Source: Geosiphon pyriformis (lineage: Eukaryota; Glomeromycota; Glomeromycetes; Archaeosporales; Geosiphonaceae). From it: a DNA stretch of 64,000 bases. The notes beneath the pieces are model-generated. The model saw nothing but the letters and a program-made list of their open reading frames with translations. It did not search any database and was not told the origin of the DNA. The stretch covers positions 451,883 through 515,882 of the forward strand of contig JAAOMT010000261.1 in assembly GCA_016748015.1 (NCBI GenBank), read 5' to 3'. The number at the start of each line of letters is the position of its first letter. The first letter of the stretch is position 1. The position numbers and the translations under genes are program-made. Positions 42,736 to 54,649 of the stretch are shown here, one piece after another.

Positions 42736-42746
42736 GATTCACCAAA
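42731..42746 (-). other. Primer-binding site of element D
   Basis: The minus strand reads TTTGGTGAATCCTATG right after the 5' LTR, with the likely gag ATG at its end. TGG after two spacer bases is typical. The tRNA is not identified. Confidence 0.55.
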
Positions 42747-43560
42747 TGTTATGGGAGTGTTTTTTTAGTATATTTTAATTGTTGATCTCCTATTTTAATT
42801 GCAATTAGTCTCTCATGAGTTCCTCTATTTTATGTGTTAGATATTAATGATAATGTACTAAAAGTTTTCTCTTAATGTTGTGATGTAAGGCTTCTCTTTA
42901 ATTCTAGTTGTCTTTGTATGTTGTGTACTCCTTCCTAAAGGCTAATCTAAAATTTACTCATTGTCTGGGGTCTTCTCTGAGACTATTCTTGCAATTGCCT
43001 GATGTGTTTCTCTAATCTAGAAACACAGAATATTAATAGTCTTTTTGCAATTTTTCTAAGTATATAATAAAGCTTTTTCAATTTAATTAGTAATCACATG
43101 AATAATCTTGATCAGAGATTATTCTTTCAAAGAGTTCAAAGATGGAATAATAGTTTTATTCACTAGAAAGGGTATGTGAATTTTATTGTTAATCTCATAA
43201 TTGTGATGTTCATTCAATTTATTATTTTTATTAATTTTTTTTTGAATAAAATTTTATTTAGATATTTGTTGCTTCTAGTTGAAGCTGTTTGTCTTTATCA
43301 TTGAAAACTATTGTATATATATATAATTATTGTTTTACAAAATAACGTCTTGTAATACTCTATTTCCGTTATTTCTAAATAGTGCTTGCTGCTTTTGCAT
43401 GATAGTGTTTGCTGCTATTGTATGATAGTGCTTACTGCTATTGTAAAATAGTGCTTGCTGTTATTTGTAAATTATTTTTTTTTATAATTGTTGCTGTGCT
43501 ATTTCATGATTGACTAATTTATATTATTTATAATTCTTATTAAATTTTTGAACTGTAACA
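42747..43560 (-). repeat. Element D 5' LTR
   Basis: Termini are TGTTATGGGAG and CTGTAACA. It is the partner of 35846-36658, with the same tandem TGCTTGCTGCTATTG repeats (43378-43468). Confidence 0.92.
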
Positions 43561-43720
43561 ATAGAAAAAAAAGTTGGATTTTTTCTACTTTCTCTTAATA
43601 TTTTATTAAACAGAAAATAAATTAATTTTAAAATAGTAAAAACTCCAATAGAAGTATCTATTAAGAAATTTTTTGTCTTAAATATTAATTTTTCAGCTAT
43701 GAAAAACAAATTAATAACAG
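43561..43720. other. AT-rich flank of element D
   Basis: AT-rich DNA with no motif. It is presumably the other half of the target in which D landed (compare 35531-35845). The short frame across it is compositionally biased and not a gene. Confidence 0.5.
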
Positions 43721-43870
43721 TATTATAGATTATTATTTAGAGTATTAAAATAAATAACAAACCTATAATTTGGTGCTCAATAATTATTAATGATAGTAAT
43801 TTCTAAAGGTTTTGTGATCTAAAAGTTTTGGTTGAGTTTTTTGTATAATAAACAACTGTAAAACTTTCCA
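43721..43870 (-). repeat. Truncated B-type LTR
   Basis: TATTATAGATTATTATTTAG followed by CAAACCTATAATTTGGTGCTCAATA matches the left end of the B-type LTRs (TGTTACAGGTGATTATTTGG…, AATCTGTAACTTGGTGCTTAAT). Similarity stops near 43870, where LINE sequence begins. The hairpin and U3 are missing. Confidence 0.7.
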
Positions 43871-44294
43871 TCTATTTATCAATAACAAACCTAATGCTTA
43901 ACTTCTTAGCTCTTAATAACTCAGCAAATTTGTATATACAATATAACTTTTTTATGCCAAACAAAGCAGAATGCACATAAACAATATTTGTATCAGAATT
44001 CACAAGATCTTAAATAATTAATGCCTTGTCACTGTCCAAAAAGCAAACCTATCAACACTTTCCTCACAAAAAGCCTTAACAATTCTTGAAACCAAAATTT
44101 TCAAATTATGAAACCTAGAAGATCTTTTGATAAAAACACTATTAAAGTTTTTAAATTATAATTTCTTGAATGTTCCATCAGCCAAAAAAATCACAATCTT
44201 GTGAATAATATCTCATATTGTATCCAAATCTGAAAACTTCTTAGAAGTAACAAACTCATCAGAAAACATTGTAGTATTGGCTGTTATAGCATTC

Positions 44295-45080
44295 TTAAAA
44301 ACATTTTATTTTATTAGTATTTTTAATATTAAACTTCCAATAATTTTTGTTTGCCTGTTTGCACACAGAGTTTAATTGCATGTTTAATAAGCTTTTTAAG
44401 CCTACAGAAACAAAAACAGCTTGGTGATCAGTGTCAAAATATTCTCCAATGCCTATTATACTACAATCTACTATTGTATTAATCAAGTTTAAAGAAATAA
44501 ACACATAATCAATTGTTTTCACAATATCTTTCAAATTTTCTTATATTGATGTGTTTGTAGCTAAACTTTTAACCAATGAATTGACTAATCCCAAACTAAG
44601 GCACTTCTTAAAACTAGCACATCTGCAAAATCTATTTTTATTGAAATTCTCATCTAAAATTACAAAAAAAGATTCATTGACAGTCTTTGCAATTAAAGAG
44701 TTAATAATATCAGCTTAAAAAAATTAGGCTGCCAATAAAACACTAGCATACAGCCCCAAAATTGAAACAAAAAGTTTATTTTTAAATAATAACTTGATAG
44801 ATAACAGCCAGCCAGGAATTTCTGAAATCTTATACACATGTCTTGTCAAGGCTGTATTTATAATAATTGTAACACCAAAATCCAAATGACCAGAATTCAA
44901 AACCAGAAGTAAATATTTAAACATCATCAAATTTGTTTTTAATCCATGAATAAATCTTCCTTTTTAACTTGGTTTCTATAACAACAAAAATCAAATTGTT
45001 TATATCCTTGTGTTAATAAATAATATTTTTTTGCTTGGCAAAATTGTTTATTTTTCTGACATTGCATATGACAATTTTTC
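44295..45080 (-). pseudogene. AP-type endonuclease region of LINE copy 1
   Basis: Readable parts include TALTRHVYKISEIPGWLLSI, LLFKNKLFVSILGLYASV and TIDYVFISLNLI … GEYFDTDHQAVFVSVGL. DTDH-Q-A is the C-terminal D/H catalytic block of exonuclease-endonuclease-phosphatase fold nucleases. The nick made by this enzyme primes LINE integration. Several stops and shifts break it. It closely follows a family that I know to be abundant in arbuscular mycorrhizal fungi. Confidence 0.75.
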
Positions 45081-45099
45081 ATACAAAACTACTCATTAA

Positions 45100-46950
45100 G
45101 AAGGAGTTTGAAAAAGCATATCACCAGCTAAAGCCAAACTATCAAAATAAACTGACAAACTTAATACTAAAGTTAAGAGATCTTTCAATATGTTTTTTAA
45201 CTTAACCATATTAAAGAAGGCAGACAGAACCAAAATCACAGCAGCTTTACTACCAGTAGTCTTACTCAAGCTTTTTCCTATTATTATATTACCTACTTAA
45301 TTCTGTAATAAGGAAGTTATTAACAGCTAACATTCAGAACTAAGCTAGGAAACTATCAGTATGAGTGAATCCAACCTCTTAGCCAATTCACCAATTTGTT
45401 CTGTAAGGCTAATAAGACTGCTTTTAATTTTGACCAATCATATTTCCAATTTATTTATAATAGATAGAAGAGGTTTATTATTATTAATAGAACCAAAACA
45501 TGATTTAACACCATAAAATACATGTGTAAAAGAAGTACCAATTACTAATGTCCAAGTTTTATCACCAAAAACTAAAGAACAAAATTTTTCTTATAAATCT
45601 TTGTCAATCTAAACTGATCTTAAGCTAAAAAGAGAACTTTTTGCTCTTTAAAGCTGATAATATCTTTGATGATCTATAAGTGAAAGATGTATAACCTGAA
45701 ATCCTACAGACAAAACACAAAGCAAGAAACAGACATGACCAATAGAGACCAACTTTTTTTATAATTGGAGTTACAGTTATTGCATTAACCAACTCCAACT
45801 TAGAACCAAAACATACAATAGCACAGTAAACATGGGTATAATTAAAGGAATTACAATCAATAATGCAAGTTTTTTATCAATAGAACCAATAAATTCCTAT
45901 ATATTGAAAACAGTTATTTTCATAGAAAGTATATAAAACAAAGCCTTATACTTATCTTTAAATTCTCACATTTGTTTATTGAGATCAGTCTTGGCTACAC
46001 AAACTGCATTTTTTTCAATGAAGATAGACCACTCAGAAACCAAAAAATTAGTCTAATTTTGATTTTCCAATTTGATGACTGTCTTTTGTTAGAGACTTAC
46101 TAGTTGTATTTTAATTGACTTAATGTTATCAAACTCAACTATAGTGGCATACACAGTCTCAATAGATGTTTTCACAGAAATTTTTTTTAACACAATTGCT
46201 CAATTTATATGATTGTTGACAGAACATTTAAGATTGGTGTTTACTATAATATCTTAATTATTTGCCAATTTGCTGCAGCCATTATTGTCTTTTTAGAAAT
46301 AAAAGAAGCCAAATAATTCTACCAAATTTTGAAAGGGTAGAGGCTCCTCTAAAACCATTTACACCAGAGAAAATTTTCTTGACAACATTTAACTTATTTT
46401 AAGAGGATTTATTAGTTACTACTGCAAAATTAATATTAAGAGCAAAAAATTTTCTAATTGAAACTTGAACAATAAGTTTAAGAAAAAAAAAAGATAAAAA
46501 TAAGAGCAATTCATCCAATACATTATTATTACTATCACTGCTCATGTTAAAATCAATCATACCCAAAAGCTTTCTAAGAACACATTTTGTAATTATTTTT
46601 TTAGGTTCTTTAGACATTATTTCAGTATTATTTCCACCAGATTTTTCTCTACTCTTCTGCTGAAAACTTGTTTCTTCTATTAAATACTCTTTTTTTATAT
46701 CTATACTCTTTAATTTAGTAGTATTATTATTCATATATCCAGCCAAATTACCAAAAACACCACTAACAGAAACATCAACTATAGCAATAGATTTCTTTAA
46801 TAAACCACTTTTGTGTTTTTTTTTAGCAGAGAAGTTAATAACAACAAGATTAGAAAGTAACTTTTTTTTGGACTTTTTTATAATAAAATTGCTATCATTA
46901 CTGGCAGTCTTGTATTTAAATAGAAAAGGTTTGGAAGTATTTAGTTGAAT
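45100..46950 (-). pseudogene. ORF1-like region of LINE copy 1
   Basis: The longest open part (46399-46746, 115 residues) has MSKEPKKIITKCVLRKLLG, then …VQVSIRKFFALNINFAVVTNKSS. This VSVRKSFALDI-like segment marks the N-terminal part of the ORF1 of the same LINE family. The rest (45100-46390) aligns with 54687-55880 of copy 2 in patches. A helper protein binding the element RNA is likely. All frames are broken. Confidence 0.65.
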
Positions 46951-47989
46951 AGTAATATAAAATAAACAGCAAAAACTTCTTTTAAAATTTGTACCTTTTT
47001 AAGAATTTTAGAACATAAGAAAAAGTTTTTTTTTATTTAAATGTTTTAATATTATTTTAATTATTAATAATAATGGTTTTTTTTATATTATTAAGTTAAA
47101 TCTAAACATTATTTTTTTTGATAGTAAATTTTTTAAATTTAACAATTAGTATATATATTATTAATATAATTAATAAGAAAAATATATATAAAAAATAAAA
47201 TTAACAGTAAATAAGCTTTAAAAATTAATAGTATTAGTAATAAATTTATTAACATAACTGAATTATTAAGTATTAATAAAGTGAAGTTTAGAAAAATTGA
47301 ATTTTAAATAATTTAATTTAAAATAATTTTCAAAGTTTAAATAATAATAGATTTTAAGATTAGTGTTTTTTTAAAATTTTTTGATTTTTGTATTTTTTTT
47401 TAAATTGTTTTAAAACAAAAACCAAATGTTTTTTGATTTTATAATAAATAATAATACAGTTTTTAATAAGATTTAAATTGTATTTTTAAGTATATAATAA
47501 TATAATAAGTTAATAAAATATTCTGCAATTTTTTTAAATAAGGAATTAAATTTTTTTTAAAATAACTATTAAAATTTATAGCTTTTTTTTTGTTTCTAAA
47601 TATTATTAGAAAAATTTTTTAGATATATAATTCAATTTATAGTTTATTTTTACAATTATTAATGCAAAATTATAGTTTTATAAAAAAACTAATTAAAATC
47701 TGATTTAATTAAAAAGTTATTATTGTTTAATTTTAAATATACTTAGTAAATACAAAATAAGATAAATATTAATTTATAAATTTAAATAAATAATTATTTA
47801 TAATTTTTATTAAAATTTTACTTTATGTATTAAATTATTAATTTTTAATAAATATAATTAAATTAAGAAAATTATTTTTTTATTTTTTAATAATATTATT
47901 ATATATATATATAAATCTTTATAATATAAAAATTTTGGAATTATTAATATTTTTACATTTTTTTGAATTATTACTAGAATTTTTGGCAT
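46951..47989. other. Very AT-rich stretch, no gene seen
   Basis: About 1 kb with very few C or G. No frame over 60 codons, no LTR termini and no recognisable motif. It adjoins the 5' part of LINE copy 1 and the solo LTR at 47990. It may be an old mutated repeat or intergenic DNA; I cannot decide. Confidence 0.6.
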
Positions 47990-48801
47990 TGTTACTCATA
48001 GAACATAGAAAGTATATTAGTATATAAATTAGCCAATCAGAAGTAGCCATAGTAAATATGGAATTCTAGGATTCCTTTCAAGAAGAATTGCAGGATTCTA
48101 AGAATTTCAGGGTTCTCGTACAAGAAATCACAGGATTTTAGAATTTCAGGATTTCTGGTGTAAAGAATTAAGGAATTGAGAAATCTCAATTATGTATATA
48201 TAACAGTAGTACTAGAAATAGAAAAAGACAGAATCTTTTAGTTAGAGATCTCTCAGTTTAGATCTGATTTAAGCAACCTTCTATTCACAAGTATTAATAA
48301 ATAATTATTCACTATCTTAATCCACTCTCCACTATTAACACTTTATGTTGATAGTAATTAATACTTAACTACACTAGAACAATAGCTTTTAATCATGGCT
48401 ATTGATGGAATACTAACTTGCAATTGCTTTTACTTATTTCTTTATATTCTTTTATTTTTCTTTTATTTCTTTTGTATTTCTTTTGGTTGATTAATTGATT
48501 AAGAATTAAAGTGTTGAGTTACAGACATTATAGGAACTGATAAAAGACCTGTTAAACAAGGGTAAAACACTCATAGATTTGAGGATAGCTTATCAGGAAG
48601 ATTACTGGCCACCATGCTGAAAAAGAAATTTGATAAAACTGTAGTTTCAGGAAGCTATGAATAAAACCATCAATTAAATCTCTGTCTATTATACAAAAAA
48701 CTCTATAACAAAATCTTCAGATATCAACACCAGAATATTAGCCAAGCACCAAGTTATGGATTTGTTATTTGATTTAAAACCCCAAATAATTACCTGTAAC
48801 A
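47990..48801 (+). repeat. Solo B-type LTR
   Basis: Termini are TGTTACTCATAG and ACCTGTAACA, with a perfect 4-bp target duplication GCAT (47986-47989 and 48802-48805). U3 contains GAATTC-like repeats (48060-48180), then a TATATATA box (48195-48202) and the hairpin (48331-48355, one mismatch). It is the best-preserved B-type LTR. Confidence 0.92.
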
Positions 48802-48920
48802 GCATTTTTAAAATTTTTAATATTATATTATTTGTTAATTTATTATATATAATTGGTTAATTTATGTTATATTTATTTTTTATTATTATTTAATAAGTAA
48901 TTATATTTTAAATATATATT

Positions 48921-49041
48921 TTTTTTTTATGAGTAAAGTCCAAACACTACCTAGTACTATACAATAAAAAAATAATATAAACTAAACATAAATCATGCAT
49001 TTTTCACACATGACCAACCACTTAGGCCAATTAAAACAACA
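48921..49041 (-). other. LINE copy 2 3' end with A tail
   Basis: On the minus strand TTGGACTTTACTCAT is followed by a run of A (48921-48929). This is the 3' untranslated end and poly(A)-like tail. The same words, more mutated, occur at 319-420. Confidence 0.65.
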
Positions 49042-49779
49042 CTATGCAGTTATATAAACAGAGACTGAGTTACTAACACCTAAAAAAAATACATAAAATT
49101 TGCAAAAACCAAAATATATGCCAAAGACCTTAGTGATGCTAAACAATTTGATCATACCAGCAGAAAATTTTGAAGCCAGGCCAGACACTGAAATAAAAGC
49201 TGAACTATTTGAAGAAATTAGTTTGTTCTTTTTCATATAGACATGATGTTTAGCACAAACTAACCAAATGTCATTTCTAAAAGCAAAACCAAGAAAGTGC
49301 ACAAATTTAACAATCTTCAAACTAGTGATTTTGGAATTGCAGAAAATGGAAACAGTCTCACTAAGCCAACCATTAAAAACAAAACTCTAACAGAAAGCTG
49401 TAGACACAAATGAATTAGAAGCACAGGATGACAACAGTTGTAGTACACTAAAAGAGGAACAAAAGAGACCAGAAAGCACCCTTTAGGAAACCATATGGGA
49501 GTCTATTATATGGTGATAAACAGAAATGTTTACTTCACAAGAGAAAATATGATCCAATACCTCCATACTACCACAATATAGATACAACACATTGGGATAA
49601 CATCTATCATAAAGACACTTCTGAATGGCCATAAGCAGCCAACAATGCAAAACTTTCATGAAATAAGTGCATGTACTAGCTGAAAACTCACTAGTAAAAC
49701 CAGTGACCATGTGCAAATCAGAATGCCACACCAAAAAAAAACTAAGCCAATTAATATCTGAAAGCAAACTATCTGCCAA
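49042..49779 (-). pseudogene. C-terminal region of LINE copy 2 ORF2
   Basis: Two open parts. At 49483-49779: KCLYDRCYPNVLYLYCGSMEVLDHIFSC, a Cys/His motif found near the end of many LINE ORF2s. At 49042-49320: a Phe/Ser-rich tail with FAFRNDIWLVCAKHHVYMKKN. The tail is long for a LINE, as in the AM-fungal family I recognise. Role unclear; perhaps nucleic-acid binding. Confidence 0.72.
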
Positions 49780-49839
49780 AAACTTAAAACCAGAACCAAC
49801 TTCTCAATGTGCATGACAAATAGAATAATAAATATTATG

Positions 49840-50508
49840 AACAAACTATTTAGAATTGCCAGAAACAGCAATGTCATCAGCCACTATAAAGTGTTCATCC
49901 AAATGAAGAAGAAAGTACCAACCAGAAAGAGAAGCAGCACCAGCTAACACATCAGCATGTTCATTCCCCAAGACACCAGAGTAACTCTTTACTTTGTGCC
50001 AACTGACATTCAAATTCTTACCACAAATAATGTTCACAATATGCCAATGCTTAACCCAACACTAATTACAAAAATTAGGATCCAACAGACTTAATTCCGA
50101 CTTACAAGCATCCAAGACAGATTGGCTATCTGAAAATATACAAACAAAACTAGAAGAGAGAACACACTCTAAAACTAATACAATAGCCTGTATTTTTGCC
50201 AAAATAGACAACATCAAATCCAACACATTAATCCCCAAACCCAAATTAACATCCTTAAAGAAAGCTGCAGCACCAGCCCTTTTGGTAACTGTGTCCAGAT
50301 TCTTTAGAGACTCATCTGTGTATACAGATAAATTACCAGTAACAAATCTAGAAAGATGGTTACAAACTGATACAAAATTATGAGATCCAAGAATGCTCAA
50401 AAGACCAATATTATTTAAATCAGAGAAACGAGAAAAAGAAGACATTACATCATTGAAAAACACAGTAAAAAGTTTAAACCAATTAGAAATGAGGCCACAG
50501 AGGTCCAA
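49840..50508 (-). pseudogene. RNase H domain of LINE copy 2
   Basis: SVYTDESLKNLDTVTKRAGAAAFF (first Asp), ILAKIQAIVLVLECV (the expected Glu is Lys), CIFSDSQSVLDACKSELSL (Asp), then VSWHKVKSYSGVLGNEHADVLAG, where HSG has become YSG (His lost) and the final Asp is kept. Two active-site residues are therefore lost by single transitions. The frame is split by one stop near 50060. RNase H would remove the RNA strand after target-primed reverse transcription. Confidence 0.85.
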
Positions 50509-50592
50509 TTTCCTCTACTACTTAAAAGTGTACCAATTAAACACAGCACCATAATGATTATGAAACTGATTCACAAAGGCAATGCCATATTT

Positions 50593-52800
50593 TCAGAGTG
50601 AAGAGAAAAACTTGGAAAATTTTGACTTACCAAGAACTGCAGACATGGGCACCCCACCAGGAAACAAAAAAAAATTGGCTAAAGAGCCACTCAGGGACAG
50701 CTTGTACTCAAAAAAAATATGAACCATGTCTGCCAAAAAGTTGTTTAAAGAACTGACTTGAATATGAACAGGAAAACTCAAAGAATAAATAGAACACCAA
50801 TACAAAATTTGTAGGTCATAAGACCTGTAAGAAAATAAGTGACCCAAAATCCCACCAGAGTTCACAAAACTGATAAGAGAGGCCACCTTACTCTCAGACT
50901 GGACTTAAATGAAAGACTTCAAACCATAAAAGGAAGGGTAATAAATTATATCACCAGAAAAATCAAAAGATAGACCAGTTTTAAGTTTCAAGTCTTTATA
51001 AATCAGAGCATCTTACTTGTTGTACACATCAACAAAAACAAAGCTAAACTGTGTCCTATAGTTGACAATAAGGTGTAGAACAGTTGACACTAAATACAAG
51101 AACTGCTTATCAGAAACAGTCTTTTTCAGAACCAGGTTAGTGAAAAAGTGAATGTCCAAATGCACTTTAGCCAAGCTAAGCTTTGAAAGACTCTTAGTAG
51201 ATAGAAAGATATACAGATATCTGTAAGATTCCTCTTTTTTGGAAATAGAGATGGGCATTTTGCTAATATAAAGAAAAGATTTGTCAATCCTGTTATTGAT
51301 AAGAATGGCCACTATTTTGTCATTATTAATAGAGATATCATTGATCTGAAAGAATTCACTGACAATATTGAGAATATGTTGAGTAGCATTCTGACTGCTA
51401 TCAATCCAAATTGTATTATCAACAAAGGCACCAGCAGCAAGAAAGAAAGAAAAACCAGCCCTAGATTTAACATGACCATTTTTGATGATAAAATGAGAAT
51501 TCAGTCTATACTTATACATATTCTCTTGATGCTTAACTTTACACAACAGGAAATCATAAAATATGCATCACAGAAGAGAGGAGAAAATCTCTCCTTGGTC
51601 TAAACTATTGTGCACATGATAACCATTGATAAGTTCGAAATCAGTCATAATCTGATTGGTACAATCCCTATAAATACTACCAAAAAACCTAATAAATTTG
51701 CCACACATTTTAATTCTGACCAAGCTCTTTTCAAGATGCTTCCATCTAATTAAGTTATATGCTTTCTGCATATTCTGCAAGACTAGCCATAGCTCTTGAT
51801 TTTTTTCTAGAGCATCCTCAACCACAGACCCAATTGCAAAAATATGAGATTGGGTTGTTGTACCTTTTAGAACCAAAAAATTGTCATCACAAAGAATATT
51901 AAAAGTGCTGTATGCCAAAGAAATCCTATCAGAAAGAATCTTGTGAGCTGTCTTAATCAAAACAATGGGACAAGTATTTATAAGAACATCTTTCTACTCA
52001 TATGGTTTGGAAATCATTGAGACCCAAGCCTCCTTCCAAGACTCAGACACTGATTCACTAGATAAACAAGAGTTTAAAAGCACTAAAAGCATATTTAGGA
52101 CCAACTTGTTACAATACTTCCAAAGTTCATTTGAGACATCTAAGAGACTAGCAGTTTTGCCATTAGGCAGGTCAAAAACCACACTAAACAATTCATCAAA
52201 TTTCACTGAACATATTACACCAAAAAAAGTTTCATCAAAAACATGCTCCAAAGATTGATACTGATGATACCAATTATTAGAAACAACAGCCACCACTTTG
52301 CACTTTCTAGTCCAACTCTTTATAATAGTATCCACTTTAGACTTAACCAAATCAGGCTCCAGAATCAACTTATTATTGACAACTAAGTAATCTAGCACCA
52401 CTTTATAAAAAGGATGCTCCATCATACTTCTAATAGTATGATCTTTATTTGTCTCAAAACTTTCTATCCTTTTGTCTATAGCCGACCTGATGTTCACTTC
52501 ATTAGCCTTTAAAGACTCAGCAAGCTTGGAAGCATGATAAAATTTTCTTGCACAAGAAAGAGCTAAATGAACATGATCAAAGCTCATATTAGAGTTCATG
52601 AAATCCTGAACAATCAAGGCCTTGACATTGTTCAAAGAAACCCATTGCTTTATAAGGAAGGTAAAACTGACATTACTCTCCTTATGAGAAGTCTTAACAA
52701 TTTTCGAAACCAAAAGTTCCAGCTTATAGAACCTTGAAAAATTCTTGGTGAAGATACCATTAAAGTCCCTAAACCATTTTTTTTTGAATATTTTACTTGC
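50593..52800 (-). pseudogene. Reverse transcriptase of LINE copy 2
   Basis: Recognisable in pieces: 51994-52713 (N-terminal part with FDLPNGKTASL and SESWKEAWVSMISKPYE), 51568-51960 (HKILSDRISLAYSTFNILC, GTTTQSHIFAIG, LVLQNMQKAYNLIRWKHLE, LDQGEIFSSLL), 51013-51546 (AGAFVDNTIWI, the catalytic box) and 50593-50886 (thumb and connection). The catalytic box FVDD is FVDN, one transition. The piece boundaries are stops at Trp/Gln/Arg sites. It would copy RNA at the nicked target. Confidence 0.85.
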
Positions 52801-53660
52801 TAAAAGAGTTACTATCTTACAAACTATATTTCATATAGCATCCAAATCCAATAACCATACAGAGGCAGCAAATTTGTTCAAAAACAATAAAGCATTGGCT
52901 GATGTAACACTTCGAAAACATTCTCATTTACTCTTATTAGCACTCTTGAAATCAAACTTTCATTGATCCCTATTAGCTTGCTTGCAAAAAAAAATCAACT
53001 GTGTATTCAGAAGGCCACCCAAACCTATAGATATAGAAACAGCTTTGTAATAGTATTAAAGTATTCCCCAACATTAGCCACACAGTAATTCACCACCATG
53101 TTAACCAAATTTGAGAAGATAAACACATAGTCAATTGTCTTAGCTACACCTTGAGAATTGTTCTAAGTTGGCACCTTTGCAAACAAGCTTACACTTAAAA
53201 AGTTTACCAAACCCAAATTAAGGCATCTTTTGAAACTGGTACACTTGGTAGAATTATCTTTATTGAAATTCCCATCCAAGACAACAAAAAAAGACTCATT
53301 GACTGCCTTTGCAATCATAGAATTAATATTATTAGCCTAAGAAAAACAAACAGCCAGAGATGTCTCAATATAAAGTCCCAAAATCAACACTAAAAGTTTG
53401 TTTTTGAAAAGCAGTTTAATGGATAGGAGCCAACCAGGTATCTCAAAAACTTTGCACACATGTCTCACTAAAGAGGAGTTCATAATGATCACAACACCAG
53501 TACTCAGATAACCAGATTACAAACCAGAAGTAAACATTCACACATCATCAAATTTGTTGACAATCCAGAGACAAACTTTTTCTTTTAGCTTTGATTCTGT
53601 AAAAATAGAAATTAAATTGTCCTTGTCTTTGTGTCAACAAATGATATTATCCTGTTTTGC
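52801..53660 (-). pseudogene. Endonuclease region of LINE copy 2
   Basis: Aligns with 44290-45080. Readable parts include a VNESFFVVLDGNFN segment (about 53280), a TIDYVFIF stretch near 53130 and Ser/Arg-rich text further on. No single long frame is left. Confidence 0.65.
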
Positions 53661-53662
53661 AG

Positions 53663-54631
53663 TGTTACCAGTAGAATTTTAGCTATTAATTAGCATAAAA
53701 TTACTCTTATAATTCCTATTATTAATTAGCATATATTATTATTATTTTGATTATTACTTATTATTTAATCAAATTATCAAATATCATTACTCAATCAATA
53801 ATCCGATTTGTACTATAGAAATTAAGATAATCAAATTACACAATACCCTGAACCATTTAACATAGTCAAAATTCGCCGAAATTAATGAAAATTGGCCGAA
53901 ATAATCAATAGTTTAGTGAAATAACTTGTAGTTCACCAAAATGTATCTTTAGTTTCCCAAATTGTAGCAAAGAGAAAAGTGCAAGTTCAAAGACTAGTAC
54001 TACAACAAGTTGTATAAAAAAAGAGCTTCTCTTTTCAAGAAAATGTATTTTCTTATAATATTTTAACATAGTATCTTATTTTAAATATCTTAACTAAAAC
54101 AAATCACCTTTTATATATTCAAATAAAAATTAAATATTCGAAAAACAAATTCTTAAAATTATTATATTTGAAATTCTCTCAACACAACTAATGTTTTGAA
54201 ATTAATTAGCTACCAATTTCAATAAACTGTTAGTGACTCCAGGCCTGAATAGAAAACGTTTCTCTTGATAAAATTCTATTTCTTCTATATTTCTTTTATT
54301 TTTATTTTTTTTTTATTACAATTATTAGGGTAGTCTACAGATGAGATTCCTGTAGAAAAGTTGACTTTTACAATAAAGTAACTACACATTTTTAGTGAGC
54401 TTCCAGATGAGCAATTCTTGAGAAAGAGTTAATATTTGCTACAATGTAACTACACAAAGTAACTGGCACAAAATTGGCCATTCTACTTATAAGCCCAGCA
54501 GTTCAAATTATAGGAGATAATTTAAAGATAAATTCAGTTACTAGAGGTCCAACTACTTCCTGAGAACATAAATTTACAGCAAATCAACATTAACAACATT
54601 CAAGAAAAGAGACCAAAAACTTCCAGTAACA
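53663..54631 (+). repeat. Solo A-type LTR inside LINE copy 2
   Basis: Termini are TGTTACCAGTAG and CTTCCAGTAACA, read from the plus strand. It is flanked by GCAG on both sides (53659-53662 and 54632-54635), a perfect 4-bp target duplication. Deleting the LTR and one GCAG restores TGTTTTGCAGGATTGTTTAT, which matches the uninterrupted LINE copy 1 (GCTTGGCAAAATTGTTTAT). TATA-like and ATTTCGGCGAA-type repeats are present (53870-53960). Confidence 0.92.
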
Positions 54632-54649
54632 GCAGGATTGTTTATTTCT

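Larger units (their letters stand above)
35846..43560 (-). mobile_element. Element D: gypsy retrotransposon without integrase
   Basis: Two LTRs of 813 and 814 bp bound gag, protease, Cys-rich region, dUTPase, linker, RT and RNase H. After RNase H the sequence goes straight into the C-terminal half of ORF3; integrase and the ORF3 start are absent. Flanks ATGG (35842-35845) and ATAG (43561-43564) fit a 4-bp target duplication with one transition. The frame from zinc knuckle to RNase H (about 41100 to 36985) needs no indel, only stop codons. Confidence 0.92.
43871..46950 (-). mobile_element. LINE copy 1, truncated
   Basis: The minus strand holds, in order, an ORF1-like region (about 45100-46950), an endonuclease region (44290-45080) and the start of the RT region (43871-44290). 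It aligns with LINE copy 2 (e.g. 44295-44534 with about 52950-53160, 44724-44930 with about 53340-53550). The RT core, RNase H and 3' end are absent, cut by the LTR scrap. It is more AT-rich than copy 2 and full of stops. Confidence 0.8.

Noticed and set aside
44295-44534. Independent small host gene
   Set aside because: It aligns with the endonuclease region of LINE copy 2 and has the DTDH block.
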